From: an uncultured Lachnospiraceae bacterium
GTDB lineage: Bacteria; Bacillota; Clostridia; Lachnospirales; Lachnospiraceae
Direction: 5' to 3'
DNA: 64,000 nucleotides
NCBI GenBank assembly: GCA_902774915.1
Contig: CACYKH010000009.1
Coordinates: 1-64,000 of the forward strand
Shown here: one piece after another, positions 16,652-27,000 of the stretch
Position numbering within the stretch: the stretch's first letter is position 1
How the letters are laid out: every line of letters begins with the position of its first letter
Notes under the pieces: generated by a model
Databases searched by the model: none
The model's input: only the letters and a program-made list of their open reading frames with translations
Told to the model about the DNA's origin: nothing
Made by a program: the position numbers and the translations under genes

Positions 16652-19369
16652 TCATCTATCCATTTTTAACCCCGTAAGATTCGACAACAAATATGCATCT
16701 CTGTTAGAATCCTTAATACATAATCGTTTTAGTACAGCCTGCTCTGTCTCGGGACTCCAGAATATTTTTAATTTATTCTTTGCCCGTGTTATTGCAGTGT
16801 AAAAAATATTATGTGTTATTCTTTCCTCTATTTCATTTGTTATAATAATCTTAACAGAATCATATTCAAGTCCCTGAGCCTTATGAATAGACACTGCATA
16901 AGCAACCTGAAAAGGTACTATCGTAGAATCATGATCATCTTCATCCTCATCAGTACTTCGGAATTTGTTTACACTAAATCTTATAATTGATCTGTTATCT
17001 TTCGTTTTACCGACCAATTCAAAATCATAGCCTAATGCATCGAGTTCATTTATAGATTCTTCCAGAGCAATCTCAAACCAAACACGCTTCTCCTCAGGTG
17101 ATATACTCACTATCCAGCCTTTCGAGTTGTTATGTATTAAAGGAGCAAAAATATTGGCTTCATTAAATAGAATAGGGTCTCCTACCTTATAAGTATTTAT
17201 CCCCCATACAATCATTGGATTCGGATTATTATTCTGTAGTAATCGGTTTATATTATTAATCCCATATAGCCCATCATAATTGAGACATAATATGATTTCA
17301 TCTGTATTGTTTTTTTCAAAAATCTCCTCATTTAATCTTTCCACACACCCCGCTTTTACCATTGGTTCTAATATAGAATCATTCAATTTTCTTACGCGAT
17401 CCCATATCACTCTCAACTCCTCATTTTGTGTCCTGAATGGATATTTTAATTCAAAAATAGATTTTTTTGATATATATTTCCGAGCAATTTCAAACCAATT
17501 TCCAAAATATATTGATTCAATCTGAAAAACATCACCCACTAATACCAACAGTTTAAAGTCAACCTTTTCAATAATAGATTTCATATCATTATTGCTTACT
17601 GTACTACACTCATCTATGAATAAAATATCACATTCAACATTACTCTTCCTTGATATAATACTCGCAATAGTACTATACCAACAATTTTTTGCTGTAACTT
17701 TTCTCATCATATTATCAACAGCAGGATGAGTATTAGCTATAAACAGCTTATTTTTGTCACTCCAAAAATTAGCTATATGCTTTATCATTGTAGACTTTCC
17801 TGTTCCTGCTGAACCATATATTAATGCCACTTGCGAATCAGCAAACATCTCTCGAAGAGCATCTTTTTTCACCGTGTCATCAATATGATATGATTCTGTT
17901 TCAAGCCATGAATCAACTGATTCTGTATATTGAGATATCCCACATGAAGAAAGCTTTTGAAGTTTTGAAATGATAATTGAACAATCATTTACATATCCAT
18001 CAATATAAACATAGTTTTTATATAATTTTAATTCTCTATTCTTATGCTTTTTATATAATTGTGAATTATATATACTAATCAATTTATCGATTTCTTTAAA
18101 TCCCTTTATCTCATCACGAGGTGTAAAAAGCATTCCATTTATTTCTGTATTGTTTTTTATATATCTTGCAAATAGTTCATGAGTTCTACCCTCTATAGAA
18201 ATTGAATCTAGCAAATCCCTCATTCTCGGATTATGCTTGCATAAGGACGAACAGTAAGGCATAATGTCGAAAGGAATGCATCCATAGTTTAAAAATAGAT
18301 TTGATAACTCGCCACACGCCATACTACTACGTTGTTGTTTTATTATTCGATTATTCATCTTAAAGAGCAAATATCTAATTACATTTTCACCAGGCCTGTT
18401 TTCCTTTACTATTGTTCTACATTGATCTAAGACTTTATAAATCTTTACAGAATGTGTCCTAGATATAATCTTATCCTTTATATAATCATAGTTTACTTGT
18501 TCAAGGCAAACCAATTCAGATAGTGGCATCTTTAATGAGGTTATAAATCTCATAAGAGATTTGTATTCTGGGGACTTGGTATCAATTTTAATATTCATTC
18601 CAAGAATATCAGCAAAATTTTCCATTTCGCAAGGACGAACTGATACTACATAGTCATCTATAATAGAAATTGAAACTTTTTTATTTAGAATTTCTATTTC
18701 GTCATTTCGAACAGATAACCTTACAGCATAGTTATCCATTATTTCATTTTTTGTAAATGCAATCACTCTATCAAATTTACTTGCATTTGTATTTGCAGCC
18801 GTAAAAGTAACTTCATAATATATTTTCTGATTAACAAAAAATGGTTTTACCTTCTGTATATAATATCGATCTTGATATTGCACTGAAGAGCTTTTAACGC
18901 TAGGCAACTCAATTCTTTCAGATATTTTGTCATAATATTCTATAAGTTCATTATCTGTATTAATTGGAAAATTCTGTATATTCTCCAAAACTTCTATGTT
19001 GTATGTTTGCTTCAAATATACTTTTATTCTTAGCAAATGCTCATAATACTTTAGCATCAATCTTTCTGACGCATCTTCATCTAAGGTATAATGCGAAACT
19101 GACTTTTGTAGCATTTCATGAAATCTATACAAAAATCTCAGGTTAGCCTGGTATTTCATCTTTTTTAAAGCAGAAACATTTAAATCATAATTATATGGAT
19201 CTATATCTTGATTTTCTGACGTTGCTTTTATTGCAACATATTCAACAAAATTACGTATCTGACCAAGAATATTTTGACTGAGGAGTCCTCGTTCAGAAGA
19301 ATCAAATTTGGTAATATTTTCACATATCACCTTATTTGTATCATATATTGCTTTATCTACTTTTAACAT
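16652..19369 (-). CDS. Superfamily 1 DNA/RNA helicase, RecD/UvrD type, with a large novel N-terminal half
   Basis: The likely start is the ATG at 19369, just after AAAGGAGG, giving about 905 residues; an ATG 15 bases upstream is also in frame. The C-terminal half carries SF1 motifs: Walker A in YGSAGTGKSTM (about 518), Walker B in ILFIDECS (about 585), VGDVFQIES, the arginine motif YPFRTQNEEL, and AYAVSIHKAQGLEYDSV (about 828), then FYTAITRAKNKL. The first 500 residues have no recognised domain and are helical. SF1B helicases with long unknown N-termini are frequent in defence islands, where they act with a nuclease. The neighbours are a plus-strand HEPN-like gene downstream and a KAP NTPase upstream, but no close operon partner is present. 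Confidence 0.85.
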   Translation of the reverse strand: MLKVDKAIYDTNKVICENITKFDSSERGLLSQNILGQIRNFVEYVAIKATSENQDIDPYNYDLNVSALKKMKYQANLRFLYRFHEMLQKSVSHYTLDEDASERLMLKYYEHLLRIKVYLKQTYNIEVLENIQNFPINTDNELIEYYDKISERIELPSVKSSSVQYQDRYYIQKVKPFFVNQKIYYEVTFTAANTNASKFDRVIAFTKNEIMDNYAVRLSVRNDEIEILNKKVSISIIDDYVVSVRPCEMENFADILGMNIKIDTKSPEYKSLMRFITSLKMPLSELVCLEQVNYDYIKDKIISRTHSVKIYKVLDQCRTIVKENRPGENVIRYLLFKMNNRIIKQQRSSMACGELSNLFLNYGCIPFDIMPYCSSLCKHNPRMRDLLDSISIEGRTHELFARYIKNNTEINGMLFTPRDEIKGFKEIDKLISIYNSQLYKKHKNRELKLYKNYVYIDGYVNDCSIIISKLQKLSSCGISQYTESVDSWLETESYHIDDTVKKDALREMFADSQVALIYGSAGTGKSTMIKHIANFWSDKNKLFIANTHPAVDNMMRKVTAKNCWYSTIASIISRKSNVECDILFIDECSTVSNNDMKSIIEKVDFKLLVLVGDVFQIESIYFGNWFEIARKYISKKSIFELKYPFRTQNEELRVIWDRVRKLNDSILEPMVKAGCVERLNEEIFEKNNTDEIILCLNYDGLYGINNINRLLQNNNPNPMIVWGINTYKVGDPILFNEANIFAPLIHNNSKGWIVSISPEEKRVWFEIALEESINELDALGYDFELVGKTKDNRSIIRFSVNKFRSTDEDEDDHDSTIVPFQVAYAVSIHKAQGLEYDSVKIIITNEIEERITHNIFYTAITRAKNKLKIFWSPETEQAVLKRLCIKDSNRDAYLLSNLTGLKMDR

Positions 19370-19933
19370 AAAGCCTCCTTTCATACATACAACTCCATTT
19401 TAAGATATCATGCACGTTTGAGACAGTAAATATCAATACCATATTACGCATATTTATGTCGTATACTAACTAAAAAAGGAAGACCAGAGTCTCCCTATAA
19501 CAATAAAATATTTTCCAACAATATAAAAAAGTAACGAGCCCACAAACTGAAGCAGAAATTATACATAATTATAATATAATGTACTACTCAAGAATATGAT
19601 ATGGTTTTTTCAATAAGATTGATTCCAATTATTTTTATATAGAAAAAATATAATTGTTGTTATCTAATAAATATTCGTATTCCATACTTATGATTGGATT
19701 TAGTTGGTTGGGTTTGACTCGAAGGAGTTGGTGATGCTAAAGTATTGACTCTAGTCTCACCAGTCTCAGAAATATTTTGAGACTGGTAAGACTATTTATT
19801 TATGGTAGTTTTAGGTTTGTTTGGCAGTTCATTTCTGAACGGTTTGAGCGTATATACTATTCTTTTCACAGTTTGCATTGTCATTTTATTGTCACGAGTG
19901 ACAAGGAGATTATGCCATAATTGAATGAATTTA
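19370..19933. other. Gene-free region with stem-loop and palindrome
   Basis: No coding gene is supported. The stretch contains a strong stem-loop at 19753-19793 (described separately), a near-perfect palindrome TTGTCAC-ga-GTGACAA at 19889-19904 followed by GGAG and a very short ATG frame of two codons, and AT-rich DNA near 19560-19680. It probably marks scar DNA left by gene loss together with the leader of the helicase gene. Confidence 0.5.
19753..19793. repeat. Fifteen-pair stem-loop
   Basis: AGTCT-c-ACCAGTCTCA pairs with TGAGACTGGT-a-AGACT around a nine-base loop, with one mismatch. The plus-strand side is followed by ATTTATTTATGG, so it could terminate a plus-strand transcript, but no gene lies in front of it apart from a possible short leader near 19732. 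Confidence 0.6.
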
Positions 19934-20086
19934 TCATCTCTCTTTTACTATTTCGATAAACTCTCTGGAAAGCTTCTCTTTCTCACATAAAGGATGCTCA
20001 TCAAAACGCTCCAAAGCAAATCCGTTCCCGATGATAGAATTGATGATCTCGCTGAAGTTTTACTTCCTATAATAGCACTTCGGCAT
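19934..20086 (-). pseudogene. C-terminal remnant of a SAM-dependent methyltransferase
   Basis: The minus-strand frame reads KCYYRK, an in-frame stop, then NFSEIINSIIGNGFALERF followed by DEHPLCEKEKLSREFIEIV and a stop. This strongly resembles the end of class I methyltransferases (YHRSLSEIINALIDAGF type, then a hydrophobic strand with FIxxV). No N-terminal SAM-binding part is present upstream. The piece is only about 50 residues with a nonsense codon inside, so it is a relic. The family call rests on pattern memory. Confidence 0.45.
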
Positions 20087-20136
20087 CTGTTTATTGATAC
20101 GTTTATATTATATCTGTATTGTAGTACACAAGCAGA

Positions 20137-22248
20137 TTATATCGCCTCCTCGGAATATCCCAAAGCTTTTCTATACTTTCTAAGGTCTGCCTTAAGTCTG
20201 TTAAAAGCAATTTCCTTTGTTCTACTTTTCTCTGAATTTATATTTGTTCCATAATTTTTCTCTATATAATCCAGCACACCACTTACGGTTTCCAAATCAG
20301 CGGAATATACATCCCATAAATTTGAGAAGGAATAAATACTTTGTACCGCATCACAAAAATTATGAATTTCCTTAGCGCTAGCAACCGAAAGATGCTCTAT
20401 GAGCTTATTTATTTCAAATAATGATAAAAATTTACCCTGATTCATATACTCTACATGTTTATCCTTAAATATACTTTCTAACGCCTCATCCCATGGAATA
20501 TCAGAAATAAGCGTTCCGTTATCATGCTTCAGCACCTCATTCAATTTCCGTTTTTCAACCATATCAAGCAGTCGCATTGTGAGGAATCTATAATTGTAAG
20601 CAAATTGCTTGTCTTCGGTCAAAACACGAATCATTTCGCTTGTAAGTGTGCAGTCGCCATCAGCAAAGTATGAAACCATCAAATCAACAAACTCGGATAT
20701 ATCAACCTTATTCCAATCAGCATATTCATGTTCAACAGCAGTTGTTTCTTTGTATTCCATCCCATTAAATATCGCTGCTTCCGTTGAGTCATAAACCGAG
20801 TTTCCAGTGTTTGGTATATCTTTCCCGTAGTTCATTCCGAAATTTGGATTATTAATCCGCATTAAGGTGCAAACAATTTCCTTAAACTCATAAGGTTCGT
20901 ACTTTTTTTGTGACAGTTCAGTTTTCATTTGTTGAACAAGCAGCTTTACTTCTTCATCCGTCAACATATACCACTCGCCTAGTTTGTATAGTGCTAAATT
21001 CATGTGTTCCTGGGATTGTCTTCGAGACTGCTCGACATCAATACGGTATGTTATTCTGTCATTCAGATCTTTTTCAATAACATCTTTATCAATACATTGA
21101 GTCTTCCAATACTCATCAATAAAAGCATAGCCGTATATCTTAGTTCTATCAGTTTCCCACAAACTACTATTGACGCAAGTATATCTGGTATTATTCGGCC
21201 ATTGGAATAAGGATTTACCCGCAGACTTTCTTATTGCAGAATACACAGAGTACAAGATTACCGTATCAAACTCCTCATTTAACATATCTTGCTCTGCAAA
21301 TAACCCCCTATCAACCGCAGAAAGCACATCTTGTATAACAATACAGGCAGCAATAAGGGTACGCAAATTCCGATGTTCATTTTCATCTAAAATCTTGATT
21401 ATCCTATCCTGATTTGCCAGCACCTTTTCTTGTATGCCCTCATCACTGATATACTTCTTTATTACAGCTCCAAAAGCCTCAGACACAGAAACGCTATAAG
21501 GAATTGTCAAGCCAATTAGTTTCTCTCGTGTTCTCTCATATAATGATTCTTCACCAAAAATCTCTGTTGTTGCTGTAACTAATTCGCTCACTGGCATAGG
21601 TTTCTTCTCTACACCATTTGCGTTATTCTTTGTATCATCATTATTTTCATTATACTTCAATGCAACTAGATACTTCAGCGCTTCTTCCGACGGATTATCA
21701 ATGCGACATACCTCTTTTTCGTTTGCAACGAGTATCAATTTAAATCCATTATTCTCTGAAAGATTATTTAAGAATCCCATAAGCTGAATAATATCTACGC
21801 GACAACGTTCGAGATCATCAAATATTATGATATTATGGGCATTTTTACTGATAGCATCACCAATCAGTGTATCAGCGACATTCTCAATAGCACCCTCAGC
21901 ACCAAATTTACTCTCCAACGCATGAATAGCGGACTTTCCGAAAATACCAATGCCTTTGTTTACTATCTTTCCAACTTTGCCCGTCTTTGTTTTAACAACC
22001 TTTTCGAGCCATTGAGCGTATAGCATTTCCTGTATCATATCTTCATTTGAAATACCGTATAACGATATCTTATATATTTCTGCATCCTCTATATTATTTT
22101 CCAGTGCCGGAATAAGATGTTCTTTTATAAAAAATGTCTTTCCACATCCCCATTCACCGTCAAGTAATACAGCTTGCGTTTTTCTATCATCAGAAATATA
22201 TTCAACAATAGTTTTTTTTATTTCCTCCATTGTTAGTATTTTAGCCAT
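20137..22248 (-). CDS. KAP-family P-loop NTPase
   Basis: A 703-residue protein with GGAGGAA before its ATG. It has Walker A in LLDGEWGCGKTFF (about 28-40), the KAP-specific form, and Walker B in IIIFDDLERC (about 140-149), followed by VDIIQLMGFLNNLSE, as in the family. No transmembrane helices are seen between the Walker motifs, although many KAP proteins have them there, so this is probably a soluble member. The C-terminal 450 residues are helical. KAP NTPases are STAND-like ATPases, often plasmid- or phage-linked and found in defence islands. No partner gene is close: the downstream side is a relic region and the upstream side has a broken AAA ATPase. Confidence 0.85.
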   Translation of the reverse strand: MAKILTMEEIKKTIVEYISDDRKTQAVLLDGEWGCGKTFFIKEHLIPALENNIEDAEIYKISLYGISNEDMIQEMLYAQWLEKVVKTKTGKVGKIVNKGIGIFGKSAIHALESKFGAEGAIENVADTLIGDAISKNAHNIIIFDDLERCRVDIIQLMGFLNNLSENNGFKLILVANEKEVCRIDNPSEEALKYLVALKYNENNDDTKNNANGVEKKPMPVSELVTATTEIFGEESLYERTREKLIGLTIPYSVSVSEAFGAVIKKYISDEGIQEKVLANQDRIIKILDENEHRNLRTLIAACIVIQDVLSAVDRGLFAEQDMLNEEFDTVILYSVYSAIRKSAGKSLFQWPNNTRYTCVNSSLWETDRTKIYGYAFIDEYWKTQCIDKDVIEKDLNDRITYRIDVEQSRRQSQEHMNLALYKLGEWYMLTDEEVKLLVQQMKTELSQKKYEPYEFKEIVCTLMRINNPNFGMNYGKDIPNTGNSVYDSTEAAIFNGMEYKETTAVEHEYADWNKVDISEFVDLMVSYFADGDCTLTSEMIRVLTEDKQFAYNYRFLTMRLLDMVEKRKLNEVLKHDNGTLISDIPWDEALESIFKDKHVEYMNQGKFLSLFEINKLIEHLSVASAKEIHNFCDAVQSIYSFSNLWDVYSADLETVSGVLDYIEKNYGTNINSEKSRTKEIAFNRLKADLRKYRKALGYSEEAI

Positions 22249-22471
22249 TTTTCCTCCTCTATCACCATAAATTGGAATCTACAATTGAACGTCCATACTT
22301 TCATATATCTCCTCAATAACCGGAGACTTATAATCAATGTATATTTGTTTAGTTTTTATTCATATTATACATATTCTATCTCGTTATGAGGATTCTTAGT
22401 ACCAAATTAGTACCAGAGGGTATTAATTGAATGCGAATGGTTTTGAAGTTTTACTATTAACCTTGTTTATA

Positions 22472-22735
22472 TCACTTCTTTGCGAATCGTAAATGATATT
22501 TATGTGCTCTCATACTAAATGCAAACTCGCTGCCTTCCATAACATCACAAATTTCGGAACGTATTTCTTCTTGATCAAGTGTTCCCGCGTATTTCTTTTT
22601 AACATAAACACTGTCTGAATCCATTGAGGTTATATACTCGGCATCTCCGTTTACTGGAATGTTAGCGTTGTGTGTAATAACTATTATTTGTCGATTACGC
22701 TTAGCTATTTTCAAGCGTTTTATAATCATTATTAA
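22472..22735 (-). pseudogene. C-terminal remnant of an ABC/SMC-type AAA ATPase
   Basis: The frame gives KRNRQIIVITHNANIPVNGD, the D-loop and switch-histidine region of an SMC/OLD-type ATPase, then IRSEICDVMEGSEFAFSMRA, which ends many large PHP- or TrlF-like ATPases (LEGGxxAFxxRxxKY form). All earlier parts, including Walker A, are missing, and a stop codon lies just upstream. The piece abuts the 3' end of the 22701-23003 gene, so the junction near 22735 marks a recombination point. Confidence 0.65.
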
Positions 22736-23003
22736 TTTCTGTCAATAAAATGAACAACTCTGTAGGTTCATTCATATTCCATCCCCATACAGTAAATGCC
22801 ATGGCAAATGATTCTAAATATCTATTTTCTGCTAATGGCAAATCATTCTCTATAACCTTTTTCTTAATGTTTATCAACTCAGGAATTATACCTTCTAATT
22901 GTTGTATAGAAGCCTCTCCATCTATCCCTTTCTCTCTTTTATTAATTTCTGCCAAACATAAATCATATGCCTTATTTAATTTATTAATGAATTCACTCTT
23001 CAT
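22701..23003 (-). CDS. Small helical protein, possible orphan immunity protein
   Basis: A 100-residue soluble protein, mostly helical, with the ending VWGWNMNEPTELFILLTEIN followed by NDYKTLENS. Such short acidic proteins often follow RHS toxin genes as immunity proteins. The Shine-Dalgarno before its ATG is weak (AAGG 13 bases upstream). It lies 88 bases beyond the 191-residue gene of the immunity cluster, on the same strand, and its 3' end runs into the ATPase remnant. It may be an immunity gene left behind by an earlier toxin tip. The family is not identified with certainty. Confidence 0.5.
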   Translation of the reverse strand: MKSEFINKLNKAYDLCLAEINKREKGIDGEASIQQLEGIIPELINIKKKVIENDLPLAENRYLESFAMAFTVWGWNMNEPTELFILLTEINNDYKTLENS

Positions 23004-23090
23004 AATAGTTCAGTACCTTTTTAGAAGTTTGTGATGCTTGAGACTATTTTATCGAAATTGCCGTTTATCATAAAAATTGAGAATGTTCCA

Positions 23091-23666
23091 TTAAAGCATC
23101 TGTATCCACTCAAAAAAGGATTTGCCATCATTCACATAATTCCCCTTATTACCATCATTAATCGAATTTGCTGCTATTTTTACAGCTTGCTCAATATTAT
23201 TCATATGAATATAAGCTAAACATTTTAACACTTCCTTATCCATACCGCCTTCATATACGATAACATACTCATCAATATCATACTTTTCCATGAAATTATG
23301 ACTACATTCATCTACTAATCCAACAAGATATTCTGCTTGTTCTTCATATTTCTCTGTAAGGTCAACTTCTCCCTTTTTCAACAAAACCGAAGGTGCCTTA
23401 AAAGCACCTATTGCCCTTAGCGAATCGTTTTTTTTGCTATTAGATGACATTTGCATAATCTCCCAAAAAATATCATCATAATCATAATTTTTAATATAAA
23501 TTCGATAAACTAATTTCAGCGAATTTACAATAAGGAAATCGCAATGAATAAAAGCCTTATCTATTACCTTGTAAATGGTATTTTTCTTTGTTTTGTATTC
23601 TCTGCCATTTGAAGAGATGTATATTGCATTAATTAATTTCTTTTGCTGATTTTTATCTAGTTTCAT
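23091..23666 (-). CDS. Second immunity-cassette protein, unknown family
   Basis: I use the ATG at 23666, preceded by AGGAGG, giving 191 residues; the frame is open seven codons further. The start overlaps the end of the DUF6572 gene by 14 bases, so translation is coupled. The protein is soluble, with alternating charged helices, a segment YRIYIKNYDYDDIFWEIMQM, and LRAIGAFKAPSVLLKKGEVD. It has a general likeness to immunity proteins of the SUKH/DUF4304 size class but no firm match. By position it is a direct candidate to neutralise the RHS nuclease tip, alone or with the DUF6572 protein. Confidence 0.6.
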   Translation of the reverse strand: MKLDKNQQKKLINAIYISSNGREYKTKKNTIYKVIDKAFIHCDFLIVNSLKLVYRIYIKNYDYDDIFWEIMQMSSNSKKNDSLRAIGAFKAPSVLLKKGEVDLTEKYEEQAEYLVGLVDECSHNFMEKYDIDEYVIVYEGGMDKEVLKCLAYIHMNNIEQAVKIAANSINDGNKGNYVNDGKSFFEWIQML

Positions 23667-23997
23667 CTGTTTCCTCCTGTGAAACACTATATTGTATCTT
23701 TATACCCAATTCAGCAACTTGATTTTGAACTGATTGTAAAAATTTTTTCGCATTAATGGTTAAATTATGTAAGAAATGAATCTCTATAACTCCATATGCT
23801 ATTTCTTCCCATTTGTAGATTTCCTCATATTGTTTCTGTTCAAGAAAGGTAATATATACATTAATCTTTTCTTGCAACATCACTAGATGCTGATATTCAT
23901 CACTCCAATCTACATGATCAGTTATCAATAGAACTATCCCATTCTTATCATAAGTTAATGCAACGCCGTCTACCGTTTTATTATCTACTACAGACAT
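23653..23997 (-). CDS. DUF6572-type protein, immunity candidate
   Basis: A 114-residue protein that begins eight bases after the RHS stop codon, using AGGAGG placed across that stop. The start MSVVDNKTVDGV and the stretch LLITDHVDWSDEYQHLVMLQ followed by EKINVYITFLEQKQYEEIYK match DUF6572, a small family found behind polymorphic toxins. The position immediately after the toxin, with tight coupling, is that expected for the cognate immunity gene. The protein has no signal or membrane segment, so it would act in the cytoplasm, where an incoming nuclease has to be stopped. Confidence 0.75.
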   Translation of the reverse strand: MSVVDNKTVDGVALTYDKNGIVLLITDHVDWSDEYQHLVMLQEKINVYITFLEQKQYEEIYKWEEIAYGVIEIHFLHNLTINAKKFLQSVQNQVAELGIKIQYSVSQEETDETR

Positions 23998-24005
23998 AAT
24001 GCCTC

Positions 24006-27000
24006 CTACTCTGGTCGAATTATCGTTACTTTTGTACCTGACGGAATTTGGTATCCACCAGAGAATATACCTTTGCCGTTTCCAACAACTGTTGCACCAC
24101 TTTCGAAAATCTCAGGAAATGCAATTTTTTGATTATCTGTTAATGGCGCTGTCAATGACGATTTATATTCATTTATTACAACATTTCCATTTGCATCTAA
24201 ACCAATTGCATCAACTCTTGTTCTAACACCAGAAGATGTTTTTACAGTAATCTGCTCAACTGCATTTTTGTTTTGAGATTTAAATTTAGCAAATTCTTGT
24301 TGCTCGAAAGCTCTTCCTTTTGCTCTATTTTGAGCTAATACATCAGCTTTACTTCCACCCTCACCACTCGTTTCATTTGTTGTTGGTCTATTTATTCTAT
24401 TTTTATCTCGATTATCAACCTCATCATGAACAGAGTTTGTAGATGATGTAGTGAGAGTATTAGCAAGGGATGTAACTCCACCATATATTCCGAGTGTTCC
24501 ATACGTGATTCCCGCAGCACTCGTGATCATATTGCTGATGTAACGGATTTTGTCTAGTGTGTTTCCTCCTCCCTCGCTTGTAATCTCATCTACAAAAGCA
24601 ATTGCATTATCTTGCAAGCTACTAAAGGATTTATTAACAGTATATGCCCCAACGCCTATCAACGCTATCGAAGTTACAACTCTAGCTTTGGTTCCAAGTT
24701 TTGATAATGAGCCTATTACATTTCCACCCACTAGAGTAACTGCCGACTGCGCCACACACTTAACGCAGCTGGAGTAATCACCTTCTAAAGCATATACTCC
24801 TGCATTTAGTAAGTTAGAAACTGTTCCAACTACGCCTGGAACAACACTGACAATATTCAAATAATCGTGTACAAATCCCGAATAAGACTTAATAGTTTCA
24901 ATAGGGTTTAGTCCGAAAGGATCTGTATAATTTACAGGATTACCCTGTACATATGCATACCTATTAAGACTCTGGCTGTTTGTAAGGCTTCCAAACAGGA
25001 TATCCTGATTGATGAAGCGCTTGATGGTAGGATTGTAATAACGCTGGCGCATGTAGTAGAGATTGTTGTCGTCAGTTATTACACCTAACGAACCATTATA
25101 TAAGAACCTTATAGGTCTTGTCCTGTTTATATCCTCTATTCTATCAGAAACTGAGCCTTCGTAAAACTCTGATTCTTCTCCATCCCAAATAGACAGGAGT
25201 TCTCCATATGTATCATACTTAAATGCATATCGGAGTTTGCCTGCCAGATCCGTTATCTTCTTTGCACAACCTAAGTGGTCATAGTGATATATCAGAGTAT
25301 CTGTATCAGACCTCTCATATATCAGACCTATGCCATAGTAGTAGTTTGTTATACTATTATCATTGCTATCTGAGTTTTTGTTATCTTTTCTTATTATCTG
25401 GAGAGTTCTGGTAAGGGAGCTTACTCTGTCCAGGACATACTCTTCGGTATAGTCTTGGTATTCTGTCCTTATTCTCCTGTTTTCAGCATCATAGTAGTAC
25501 CTTATATCTCCGGCCTTAATGAGTCTGTTCCTGCAGTCGTACTCAAAAGAAACCATCTCGCCGTCAACCGGACCATAGATCATATTACCGTCTTTATCGT
25601 ACTTAACAGTTTCTCCATTATAAGACACTAGTCTATTGGCAGAGTCATACTCCATGGATATGGAATCTTCTTTAGGACCATCGTTAGGTTCCGCACTATA
25701 GATGTCTGTATCAGATGTGATGTTATCCTTTATGGATGTAACATTTCCGAAACCGTCATAAGAATACTCGTAGCTGAGTATCGCCTCTCCCGACGAAGAT
25801 TTATCAATCTTTGTCTTGAGGTTTCCGGACTTATCATAGCTTTCTTCTACAGTACTTCCATCAGGATTAGTTGTTTTTTTCAGTCTTCCTGCTGAGTCAT
25901 ATTCATAGCTGGTCTTATTATTAGAACCATCTATTACGGACTTTAACTGTCCGTCCTGATAATACTCGTATCTTACTATCTCCCCACCCGGATAGGTAAG
26001 ACTAAGGATATTTCCGAGTTCATCATAAGAATACTTAACAGTTTTACCATTAGCGTCAGTTACTTCGGTCACTCTGTTAAGTGAGTCATATTCCCAGGTT
26101 ATGGTTCCGGTCTCATCACTTACTGTTAGGATGTTGCTGTTATTGTCGTAAGTATACTCTACTGTACCGACTTCATCCTTTATCTTTATTATCCGGTTAT
26201 AATCATCGTAGGTATAGGTCGTCTTCTGACCTCTGGCGTTTTCTTCTGTTTCGAGACGTCCCCTATCGTCATAAGTGTATTTTTTAGTTGCACCTATGGC
26301 ATTAGTCTCAGATAGGAGTCTGGAGGTTTTGTCATATGTATAGGTGGTCGTTCCACCCATTGCGTCAGTTACAGAGGTTACATTACCCAGTTCGTCGTAG
26401 GCCTGACTAGTCTCTCCCTGCATTGGATCAACACTCGATGTTAACCTATCCATGGAATCGTAGCTATAGGAATATATCTTTGACTTTTCCTTATCGATAC
26501 TACCTTTCTGAGTTATAGAGATGACTCTTCCGGCACTGTCATATTCAGCAGTTATACTGGAACCATCTGATTTTATTTCTTTTAATATATTTCCAAGAGT
26601 GTCATATTCAAGACTCGTAGTAATACCGTCAGGTGTCTTTTCTGTTACGGGACGGTTAAGCACGTCATAAGTATAGGTTGTAACTCTGCCCATAGCATCT
26701 GTATAGGTAAGGACATTACCCATGGCATCGTAACTATACTTTTCTTCTACATCTTTACCCTGAACCTTGGTTTTAACACTGGTTATATTATAATTATTAT
26801 CATAGGTATAAAAGATATCCAGACCTTCTGGAGTCTTCTTCTCAATACAGTTTCCGGCTGCATCATAAGTAAACTTAGTTTCATTGCCATTTGCGTCTTC
26901 TAAGCTCAGCAGTTCTCCCCACTGGTTATAGTCATACTTTGTTTCATTTCCAAGTGTATCTGTATAGGTTTTAACATTTCCTCTAGAATCAAATGTATAA

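Noticed and set aside
19994-20254. Plus-strand frame of 86 residues
   Set aside because: It overlaps the end of the KAP gene and the methyltransferase relic on the other strand, with no ribosome site.
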